From contig JANBTH010000043.1 in the NCBI GenBank assembly GCA_027578815.1, forward strand, positions 1 through 46,661: a stretch of 46,661 nt of DNA, in the 5' to 3' direction. Source of the stretch: Coemansia sp. RSA 1804 (lineage: Eukaryota > Kickxellomycota > Kickxellomycetes > Kickxellales > Kickxellaceae). Position 1 is the first letter of the stretch, and every line of letters starts with the position of its first letter. Made by a program: the position numbers and the translations under genes. The notes under the pieces are model-generated. The model was not told the DNA's origin and searched no databases. It saw nothing but the letters and a program-made list of their open reading frames with translations. Below are positions 39,243 to 46,661 of this stretch, piece after piece.

Positions 39243-40343
39243 TTAGACAGCAAGATCCACCAACTCAACCACGGCCTTGGCGTATGCTACGCTGCTTTGG
39301 TATCCAAAGCCGCCGTGTCCGTAGCAATGTACTATCTGCACATTGCCGTGGTTATTTGTGGTTATAACCTCGTTTTCCAGCCGAACACCGCCATCACGCA
39401 TTGGCCGGAATCCAACATTGACAGAAATGATTCTGCTTTGCAAATCAGCAACCTTGTCTTCTACTGACAGATGGGCACTGTCTTTCGCAACAAGTGCAGG
39501 CTCCAGATCCAGCGCACCACGTAGAATAGTTTTGGTGGTGACATTGCTTGGATGCGTGTCCCAGCTGTGTCTTTCGGCTGTGCCTCCAATGATCACTGTT
39601 CCGTCACAACGCGGAATCACATAACCCAGGGGATTGCCTACTCTGGTGATTGTGCGCTTTGCATCTGGCGCACGAACCAAAAGCGTTTGTCCTCGAATGG
39701 GATACAGCTTCTTGTCATTAACACCGCCAAGGGTAAGACTTCCAATTCCAGTGCAGTTGACAACAATAGGGTTTGGCAATTGCAAAGCATCGCTGCCTTC
39801 TGTCGCCACTTCAACAGCCTCACTAATGCCATTTATGCGACGCTCGATTATGCGCACGCCCTGCGCAATGAGCTGGTTCATCAAGTAGACCAGGTACTTT
39901 GGCACATCAATAACCAGCGTTGTGTATTCTACGCCGTAGACAACGTCATCAGGAAGTGACTCGATAGCAATTTCACAGGCATCAGAAACCGCATCAGCAT
40001 ACCACGGCTTCTCTCCGCCGTCCAGGCTTTCGAATAGATCGATGCCAACGACCTTGTTGATCCCGGTTTCAGGATTAGATTCAGCCAGGGCCATCAGCTC
40101 ATGGAATGTGCTCAACTCCTTCTCTTGCAGCGAAAAGTTGTCGTTTGATGACCATGGCCGCCAGTGCGCACCCGCCCATGGCGATGCCCATTCAGAAGAC
40201 ATCTTCATTCCCTGAACTATTTCGTTAGGTGTGTGCTCTGCAACCACAGTTACACTGTAAAGCCCACTTTCTTGGAGCTTGACCGCTGTTGAAAGCCCAA
40301 TTATCCCAGCACCGACAACTACAACACGTTGTTTGGGTGACAT
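39243..40343 (-). CDS. D-amino-acid oxidase / D-aspartate oxidase family FAD enzyme
   Basis: A 366-residue protein of normal family length from the ATG at 40343. The N-terminal Rossmann motif is VVVVGAGIIGLSTAV with G11, G13 and G16. SPWAGAHWRPW follows at about 60-65. IVVNCTGIGS and YPIRGQTLLVRAP are typical of the family, and the substrate-carboxylate arginine lies in VGFRPMRDGG. The C-terminal FAD block is HCYGHGGFGYQSS. It oxidises D-amino acids to 2-oxo acids, ammonia and hydrogen peroxide. Neutral versus acidic substrate preference cannot be told. The protein ends DLAV and lacks the SKL-type peroxisomal signal usual for this family, so it may be cytosolic or imported by another route. 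It is convergent with the protease gene (~120 bp gap). Confidence 0.92.
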   Translation of the reverse strand: MSPKQRVVVVGAGIIGLSTAVKLQESGLYSVTVVAEHTPNEIVQGMKMSSEWASPWAGAHWRPWSSNDNFSLQEKELSTFHELMALAESNPETGINKVVGIDLFESLDGGEKPWYADAVSDACEIAIESLPDDVVYGVEYTTLVIDVPKYLVYLMNQLIAQGVRIIERRINGISEAVEVATEGSDALQLPNPIVVNCTGIGSLTLGGVNDKKLYPIRGQTLLVRAPDAKRTITRVGNPLGYVIPRCDGTVIIGGTAERHSWDTHPSNVTTKTILRGALDLEPALVAKDSAHLSVEDKVADLQSRIISVNVGFRPMRDGGVRLENEVITTNNHGNVQIVHCYGHGGFGYQSSVAYAKAVVELVDLAV

Positions 40344-41286
40344 AATGTCGTTTTCACTGCTGTGGGGATTGTGATCGGCCTTTCTTTGAAGAGATAGAAT
40401 ACAATTCTATTTAGTAAACCATGTTAGGGAATGGAAAGTGGATAAGGATAATCTTTTTGTTTGCTGTTTAGTGGCGGTTTAAATACTCAAGTTCGCATTC
40501 CTACCCTTAGTGCGTCACGCTTCTCGGGTCGCACATGTCTAAATCGATATTGGAACAACCTATGATATTGCAAAAATAAAAATAAGCATTTGAAAAAAAG
40601 TGTAAAGGTTGTCATTTTCATATTTTCTCCATCTAAACAGGCGTTTATTATCGGTTGCACAAATTGCTAAAAAATAAGTAAACAACAAAGAAATCAAAGC
40701 TTGTCTCTGAAATTTTACGCAAAATGCTGCGGATGTCACATGCAGTAAGCATGCTTGCATTTGCATTTTCAGAAAAAAAAGGTTGGTAAAAAAAACAAGA
40801 GCCAGATAAAAAAAGGGATCGTCTCTGCGTTAAGCTCTTCAGTCCCGTTGTTTTTTTCTTGCAAGTGCTGATCAAAAGATGGTAGTCATTTCTCATTGTT
40901 TTCAATCAGAGGCTTGGCGATATGCGAAATGACAGAGCCAAAATAATAAAGGTTATTCGGTCTGATGGTACACAAACCGCTTATTGTTCTGTCAAGGTTG
41001 TCTACGCTTTGGTTCTTTTTGCTTTTGCGTGCGTACCAAAAACAATAACACATTGTAATGTGTACAATAAGGCCCAGGAAAAGCAATACCACACATTAAA
41101 ACGTCTCTCGGACCGGTTTCATATAAAACGTCCTGTTTTGCTCGCAAGAGAACAGAAACCAGCTTTTTTCTCTTCAATCTTTATGTCCTTTACATCTTTT
41201 CTTTTTTCTCCTTTAACCATTCATTTTTCCTTTACTGAGCATTAAGACCCGCACGACATATCTCTTTTGCTTCTGCTGTTAAAATC
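40344..41286. other. divergent promoter region
   Basis: About 940 bp between the flavoprotein gene and the GPI protein gene. TATAAA at 41122-41127 lies ~160 nt before the ATG at 41287, followed by a pyrimidine-rich leader. On the minus strand a TATTTAAA element near 40475-40485 lies ~135 nt before the flavoprotein ATG. Confidence 0.5.
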
Positions 41287-41661
41287 ATGAAAAACGCTGC
41301 CATTTTCTGCACTGCCCTTGCTGCCGTTCTTGCTCCGTCGGCGTGCGAGCCCCAGGATGCTAATCTCTCATCTCTTAATATCGACGACTTTAATTTCAGC
41401 ACCTTTGATGTGAACGAGCTCATGTCCAACGCAAATGCAGCATTGTCATCCTACCAGGCAGACCTGACATCTCTGCTTAACAACCCAACCATGGTTTCCT
41501 CCATCATGCACGAAGTGTCTGAATGGGCTACGAAAACCACAGCCCCTGAAAACCACAGCAGTGAGGAAAAGACAGATACCTCTGGCGCCTCGCCCAGCCG
41601 CAGCACTATTATTTCTGGGCTTGTTGCAGGTGCATCTGTTGTTCTGATGGCGCTAGTGTAG
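41287..41661 (+). CDS. small secreted, probably GPI-anchored protein
   Basis: A 124-residue protein. Signal peptide ~1-20 (MKNAAIFCTALAAVLAPSAC). The central part contains LNIDDFNFSTFDVNELMSNA and a helical stretch, then a Ser/Thr/Glu-rich linker (~84-105). The C-terminus is hydrophobic (IISGLVAGASVVLMALV) with no charge after it, as for GPI attachment. The architecture echoes the larger protein at 18744-19451, but I see no clear sequence identity beyond composition. Function unknown; likely on the plasma membrane or wall. It lies tail-to-tail with GST copy 2. Confidence 0.75.
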   Translation: MKNAAIFCTALAAVLAPSACEPQDANLSSLNIDDFNFSTFDVNELMSNANAALSSYQADLTSLLNNPTMVSSIMHEVSEWATKTTAPENHSSEEKTDTSGASPSRSTIISGLVAGASVVLMALV

Positions 41662-41860
41662 AGACGCTCTTCTGTTAATTACGATCTTTTGCGCAGAAAT
41701 TTTAACAAAATAAACAAACTTTTGCTTTTTCACTAGGTTTTGCTCTTTTATATTATTACTAAACCTGGATTCCATATTTAGAAAATATTGCATCCATACG
41801 GCCAAAGATGTGAACAAGCACTTGGAGTATGTTGTTCTACAACATATAATGTGTGCAAAT

Positions 41861-43228
41861 GTTTTATATTGAACTTAGCCAAAGCATTACAAAGAGACAT
41901 TAACTAAAAACAAAAAAACACAATTCAGATTAATGCTCTAGGCAAGGACAGTAAAAATCTTCTTGTCATCAGCAACATGTGCTTGCAAGCCGGGATGGGC
42001 ATGGACGTTTGCAATCGCCTTGGTCACTTCAGGAGTACACAAATCTCTGAACAGGCTAGAATATTCAGGGGTTTTAGCATCGGAGATGTTGATCATCGAT
42101 TTAAGCATTCCGTAGACGCAAAGATCAATGTATGTTATTTTGTCACCCTCAGGATCAACGCTGCTTCTGTTGTTCTTTAGAGCGCTTGGCAAAACCTCCT
42201 TGAGCTTTGCAAGAAGCTCTTCAAACTTTTTCTTTCCATCCTCGTAGTTTGAAAAGGCAACAGGTAGGTAACTGCCAACAACGTCAGCAATCTGATCACG
42301 TAGCTGCTCCTGAAGAGCTGCCTTCTTTGGGTCGGATGGAAGGAAACCAAGGCGGCGCGCAAGGTAGCGCTCAATAGTGCCGGATTCGCTTAGAACAAAG
42401 TCTGGGCTGCCATCTTCACTCTTTTCAACTAGAACTGGAAGACGGCCAAACGGTTGGTTCGGTTTCTCTTGTGGCCACTCGGGGTTCTCCTCAGTCCACT
42501 TGCATCCTGACGCAAGAAGAAGCAGGCGCGAGGTTTCACCATATCCAGGAACCTTGAAGTAGCGAAAGACGTAAGATGGCTGAGTGCTGGTCGACATGAT
42601 TAAATATTTGCTAGTTGGAAGACTTGTCGGGTTGCTTGCTTGTATGTTTATTGAAGGAAGACGCTAGGCAACGGTTTCCAGCGAAAATAAAAGTGTTGTT
42701 GGTATGCTTTGATGGAGATATAGGATGGGAATGCAAATGAAGTGCCGATGACTTTCTCTTAAATACCATTGTCGGCAACAACGTATTTGTAATCAGGGGT
42801 TGTCAAAAGCAAGTGTGCTCTAAAGGTGTCAGTATGCAGAAATGAGCCCAGAATTTTTTTTTACAGATAGTAGTAGAAGCCGAACATTAACAACTAGAAG
42901 GTAAAGTAATAGGATGGCTTATTGAAGTAATTTTTTTGGATGTGCTTACTAATCAAAATACGTCAAAGCATCAATGTATGCTAGCAGAACGACGAGACTT
43001 TATATTATTGTAAAGACGAAAGGTCCAAAGCAAAGAGAAAGGCGAAATGGCAATAGGTGTAAGTTTTATTTCGGCTCCGAAAGCATCAAAAAACAATTAG
43101 AATCTAATGATTGTCGCGCTTTTCAGGGGAAACCCAAGATGCGCTTTTGTTTACAAAAAGTATGATGCAGCGATGCACGGCACACAGGCCACATCCCATC
43201 GTCATCACCCCCTGACAGCCCCAAATGC
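41861..43228. repeat. inverted segmental duplication, copy 2 (GST gene plus flanks)
   Basis: Reverse-orientation partner of 14079-15440. The intron-like segments of the 5' flank are kept. The ATG equivalent to 14474 is lost, and a 5-nt length difference shifts the downstream frame, here leaving a 63-codon frame at 42974-43165. Confidence 0.9.
41938..42597 (-). CDS. glutathione S-transferase, sigma-like, copy 2
   Basis: A 219-residue paralogue of the GST at 14705-15364, read from the ATG at 42597. It keeps the catalytic-type Y13, L53-P54 and E71-S72. Notable changes against copy 1 are L19Y next to the active site, A61E, H83L, and a run of changes around residues 103-118 and 152-219 in the helical domain that lines the substrate pocket. 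The frame is intact and the changes are mostly acceptable ones, so it looks functional. Divergence concentrated in the substrate domain suggests a different substrate range. The immediate 5' flank is also duplicated, so basal regulation may be shared. Confidence 0.92.
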   Translation of the reverse strand: MSTSTQPSYVFRYFKVPGYGETSRLLLLASGCKWTEENPEWPQEKPNQPFGRLPVLVEKSEDGSPDFVLSESGTIERYLARRLGFLPSDPKKAALQEQLRDQIADVVGSYLPVAFSNYEDGKKKFEELLAKLKEVLPSALKNNRSSVDPEGDKITYIDLCVYGMLKSMINISDAKTPEYSSLFRDLCTPEVTKAIANVHAHPGLQAHVADDKKIFTVLA

Positions 43229-43414
43229 AGAATGCTGCTAATCAACTAATAAGATTAGTGATCATCTAGCACTTGAATCAAACGAATCAAGTGTATTTTC
43301 TATTCACACTACTTGTTAAACAGGATTTCGCTCTTTGTATATGCTTTTCATTACTTGCTTGTAAAACACCATTCTCAATTTTCTAGTCACTCATATTTAT
43401 GCCAAATATTAGGC

Positions 43415-43640
43415 CATTCCTGAGATAATCCAGTAAAGAAGAGTCAGAGGAGGCAGGTAAGCATGTGCTTGCAAGTTCACGATAAGACTTGGAAAACCAC
43501 CACAAAACACCACCAACTGGGAGTTTAGTAAGAGAATATGTGGATGGCAACATCGTGGGGTCAACGCGTGCAACCGGGCTTATCCAAAGAAACCACAGGG
43601 AATTGGCTGATGCTTTGCATACAGATATGCAATAGCTTTG
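43415..43640 (+). pseudogene. fragment B, decayed coding sequence, right copy
   Basis: Plus-strand match to the minus strand at about 17640-17975. In one frame it reads PPTGSLVREYVDGN and then STRATGLIQRNHRELADALH before a TAG. Upstream in the same frame are two stops. It is GC-richer than its surroundings. A minus-strand frame of 89 codons over the same DNA (43383-43652) has no ATG and is probably a shadow. Probable relic of a multi-copy gene; identity not established. It lies 3' of and antisense to family-A unit 3, the same arrangement as in the left cluster. Confidence 0.5.
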
Positions 43641-44036
43641 CAAAATAACCAAGAGGAATGCTTAATAGGGTTAAACAACAAAAGAGTACAACAGCGGTTC
43701 TAAAGCCAGTATACTTTGTAGTTCATAAACCCTCTAACTAAATTTTGTCTTAAAAGCAACTTGTTATATTTATTTGACATCACAATTTATTATATATCTC
43801 AAAATGGAATAGTATATAAACTCACGTCTATCAGTACAAGACAACATTGCTAAATATGCACAAATTTATTTCTTGCCAATGCAACCCAAAATAGCTTCCT
43901 ATAAAAGACTTAGGATTTGCACAAGTTGTAAAATTATATGCAGATAGCAATCTAGAAATTTGAACCCATTCTCGTTTACTGAAAATTTGTCTATTTATGC
44001 AAGAGTAACCTGCACTTTAATAAATCTCTATTGTTA

Positions 44037-44328
44037 TCAACGCTTGCCATACACACGTCTTGGTCTATTATTATCGTGGGCTGCATGATATATCCTGTCC
44101 GAATTTTCATCTTTTTGTTTTTGTATTTCTTTTCTCATTCTTTCAGCATCCAACTGTTCTTGTTTTTTTATCGGCTTTAATTGCTTCACTGTTCATTCCA
44201 TATACCGAAGTATTTGAGCCATCGGAAGGTGGGGGAATTTTAACCTTATATTTGGTAAATTTTGAGCCACCGAAACACTTGGTAGGGTTAGATTCCCCAG
44301 ATGTGGTAATTTCATTATTGTCAGGCAT
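44037..44328 (-). pseudogene. family A member 3, interrupted by a +1 frameshift
   Basis: From the ATG at 44328 the minus strand encodes 61 residues and then stops. After VYGMNSEAIKADKK, the family's GMTSAQIAARNK core, a run of seven A (near 44165) shifts the frame. The next frame continues as an equally charged helix (AERMRKEIQKQKDENSDR) and ends at a TGA at 44037-44039. Total length (292 nt) is one base more than a ~96-codon gene, matching the 86 and 97 residues of its relatives. Upstream, the TATATAAG (44398-44405) and the ATTATCTAAAATG start context are conserved. Either a recent pseudogene or a homopolymer sequencing error. Confidence 0.65.
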
Positions 44329-44397
44329 TTTAGATAATTTTGTGTTTGAGTAAAAAAGTGTATAGACAAAGCAAAACGGTAGGCAAAAAATTTAGAG

Positions 44398-44425
44398 CTT
44401 ATATAACCATTTACATATACACTTT
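44398..44425 (-). promoter_or_regulatory. conserved TATA block of family-A unit 3
   Basis: On the minus strand AGTGTATATGTAAATGG followed by TTATATAAG, 70 nt before the ATG. Nearly the same block precedes unit 1. Confidence 0.6.
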
Positions 44426-44615
44426 TTTACAATAAATTTTTTGAAATTAATTAATTTCACCAAAAGCAATAAAAATTAAAAGTGTCATGTTATTATGACA
44501 TAGGAGATGTTAACATTTGATTGGAATGTTAACATTCGATGCAAAAGTAAACATCTCTGGTTATCAAAAGTAGCATTTTCGTATTAGGATTTGATCTATA
44601 GTAGTGTACTCTTTT

Positions 44616-44660
44616 AATAGTGGATAATCGGTGGCTATAAAAGCACCGATATTCACTATT
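44616..44660. repeat. nested inverted repeat (hairpin-forming) inside unit 3
   Basis: AATAGTG (44616-44622) pairs with CACTATT (44654-44660), and ATCGGTG (44627-44633) pairs with CACCGAT (44644-44650), around a short A/T loop. It lies in the ~240-bp segment found only in unit 3, where ATGTTAACAT-type palindromes (~44507-44537) also occur. Confidence 0.7.
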
Positions 44661-45015
44661 AGTAAGGAGGATGTTTCTAGAGGGAGTTTGGAGGATGTTA
44701 TTTTATTTGAATAAAAAAATCTACGATATGTCAGCTGAAATTTACAGTCTTACAGCAGAAACTGTAACAGTTTTTAGATAATTAATACACAATATAATAA
44801 ATGGTGGAGTGTGCTATTTTAAAGTTTAGAATTGAATTTAAAAGTTGGATAATTGGAAAACGTTGTGCTTAATATTTTATAGATACGAGTAAAGAATAAA
44901 AATTCCGCAATTATTAAAAATTTTATTATTAACTATATTGGTTTTTTTAATTTTGGTTATATTATTAGCTTATATTATGGAAATAAAATAATTGCACATA
45001 ATAGCTGCGGCCACT

Positions 45016-46661
45016 AGCTATAATTCACTAAACAAGTCTTTCCTTTTGACAATTAATTTACAAACACCATTCAACATTCCTTCCGCTCTTTTAAATATTA
45101 AGAATATGCTGCACTTGAAAATGCGTAACGTTGCAAAAAACAACGTTGCTGGCATAACTATAATAAACGCTGTAGCTTACATACACTTTAACTGGTTTTG
45201 AGGGCTACTATTTTATGTGCTAAACCTATGTAAATTGCTGTTTTTTATTACTACAACACTATGTAGCATTTGGAAACTATGCAGCAGATTGTTTCTGCAT
45301 TTATAAACTAGCAACAAGCCAAAAAATATAGGCTAAATTAGCATATTTAAAGCAGAAAGCAATATTAACAACAACTTCGTTTAACAATTTACGTGGTCAC
45401 TTGTTTGGCCATAGAAATAACACGTAGATAATGGCAAGCAGAATATAGAGGTATTGGGGTGTGCACGTAATGTGTTTTTGCGGCTGGAATGGTTGATAAT
45501 ACACATGTGTCTGCCCAGTGGCCGCATTCTTTAATTTTACAAAGTTTTTTTGCACACGGGACTGAGACGGCTGAATATAGGCACCATTCTATGCTCAGAC
45601 TGTGCACTTACTGGAGACAGCTTTAAATTTGCTATAAACAACCTAATAACTAGCTACACTTTAGAAAGTATTTGTTTTATGTCATTTTTAGAACCCATTT
45701 TAAAAATATCAAGGCGCTTCTAATGTGGCTTTACCTGCCTTTTTGAAGTATGATTGTGAACAAGTTTCTTCTTTGTCAATAAGCATGTATCCTGATATAG
45801 ATAATATTAAAAAACAAAAAGGTGGCTAAGCAACAAATAAAACTAACACAGAAAAACTGCATGCGTATGTATAGAGTAAAGCTGTCAAATGCCAAGAAAA
45901 CAGTATTTCTGTTATTTGAAAAAGCTATCTTGTCAACAACAATTTTGTAAAGCACATTGTTTAAACTAGAATTTGCCCAAGATAATTAAGATAGCAAGAC
46001 ATGCTACTGCTTTTTGAATATAATTAGGCCCTATATATGGCGCAATACCGAGCTTTAAGCCATAGTGGCTAGATGCTCTTTTACTATTACTGGTGGTTTT
46101 GTATTGAAAGCTAGAGGGCTAAAATATTAGGTAGGGGTTTTCTGACACCAAAATATAAAAGACAAGTTGATGCTTTTGGAGAATTTCGGTCATTATGTCG
46201 CAAAAGCGACAAACTACAAAAACATACAACGCAACTGGATGTTCAAAAATGCTAGACTTTTCACCAAAAAAAGTAAAACAATGAGTAAGGCACAATAAAA
46301 AACATAAACAATAGGCAATGCCTTTTTTTGGTTGGGTACTATGAGGCGCTTATTTGTTTGTTACATTTGTTTTGTAATTCATTGACTTTACAATCCCGAA
46401 TATTAAAAGAAAAAAGCGAATTTTCCCATTTCACAGTGCGCTGTTGACAAAAAGTGCTAAAAGAGGACACTGAAGAATGAACAAACAGAGAAAACGTCAC
46501 TGTCGTGGTAACAATATTTTTGTTTTTGATAAATTTATTAACTTTCAATTTGCAAAAGCAAGGATGAGAACTGGCAATGAATGCTTTTTTGCTCAAATTT
46601 TACATGTGGGAACCAAATATAAAAGATGTGTATATAGTGCTACTTACGTAAATACTACGTA
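45016..46661. other. AT-rich right end without a supportable gene
   Basis: About 1.6 kb, very AT-rich. A minus-strand frame at 45389-45607 has six cysteines but no ATG start. A 29-codon ATG frame at 46195-46284 follows a TATAAAAG at ~46155. A second TATAAAAG lies near the window end (~46619). None is convincing as a gene. Confidence 0.45.

Larger units (their letters stand above)
43640..45015. repeat. family-A repeat, unit 3 (inverted)
   Basis: On the minus strand this unit carries the same ordered blocks as units 1 and 2. The GGCCGCAGCT head is near 45008, the block around AAGACTGTAAAT near 44738, GGTGAAATTAATTAATTT near 44455 and the TATA block at 44398-44425. The reading frame follows at 44328-44037, then the 3' module with ATATATAATAAA and TTTAGAACCGCTGTT near 43695. 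An extra ~240 bp absent from the other units lies between about 44480 and 44720. Confidence 0.78.

Noticed and set aside
43383..43652. 89-codon minus-strand frame
   Set aside because: No ATG, and the opposite strand (fragment B) is the one whose protein-like pattern is shared with the left copy.
43950..43980. TTCAAAT motif resembling a tRNA T-loop
   Set aside because: The bases on either side do not pair to form a T-stem and no acceptor or anticodon arm is visible.
44060..44353. 97-codon plus-strand frame
   Set aside because: No ATG at its start; it is antisense to the frameshifted family-A copy, whose ATG, TATA box and flanks are conserved.
45389..45607. 72-codon Cys-containing minus-strand frame
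   Set aside because: No ATG, bounded directly by stops, no match elsewhere in the window.

Overview
The window reads as nuclear DNA of a filamentous early-diverging fungus. The best fit is a Coemansia-like member of the Kickxellomycotina. This is an inference from gene content and style, not from a marker gene. Nearly every gene is one uninterrupted reading frame, including a 1,735-codon ABC transporter. GC-rich coding blocks sit in AT-rich spacers full of pyrimidine tracts, and TATA boxes often lie about 70-220 nt before the ATG. Fungal hallmarks are a CDC42 GTPase, TIM21, the mitochondrial enoyl reductase ETR1, an alpha-arrestin with PY motifs, GPI-anchored Ser/Thr-rich wall proteins and Kex2-type KR/RR processing sites.

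Layout. 0-13.3 kb: the 3' end of a gene cut by the window edge, an alpha-arrestin (-), ETR1 (-), a full-length ABCC transporter (+) and a small-heat-shock-like protein (-). 14.1-18.0 kb: an accessory cluster with a sigma-like glutathione S-transferase (GST), two tandem copies of a small charged-protein gene ('family A') and a decayed antisense coding fragment ('fragment B'). 18.7-41.7 kb: mostly single-copy genes. These are a GPI protein, a Thr-rich mucin with a chitin-binding-like tail, TIM21, a transsulfuration-type PLP enzyme, CDC42, a membrane-anchored GH35 beta-galactosidase, a small secreted protein, a 7TM receptor fused to an RGS domain, two neighbouring S1 serine-protease homologues (the first with its catalytic Ser changed to Ala), a D-amino-acid-oxidase-like flavoprotein and a second GPI protein. 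41.9-45.0 kb: a second accessory cluster with the same three ingredients in inverted orientation (GST copy 2, fragment B, and a third family-A gene broken by a +1 frameshift). 45.0-46.7 kb: AT-rich DNA with no gene I can support.

The most unusual structure is the pair of inverted clusters flanking about 24 kb of ordinary genes. The GST duplication covers about 1.37 kb. Its copies share a run of about 124 identical bases inside otherwise diverged sequence, which suggests gene conversion. Family A recurs three times with a conserved TATA block about 70-76 nt before the ATG, a conserved far-upstream block and a conserved 3' module. Two of the three copies are followed by fragment B on the opposite strand.

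Functional themes are cell surface and secretion (GPI proteins, mucin, GH35, S1 proteases), sensing and polarity (7TM-RGS, CDC42, arrestin), detoxification (ABCC, GSTs) and mitochondrial function (ETR1, TIM21). No tRNA, rRNA, CRISPR or intact transposon was recognised. All homology statements come from reading motifs by eye; no database search was run.
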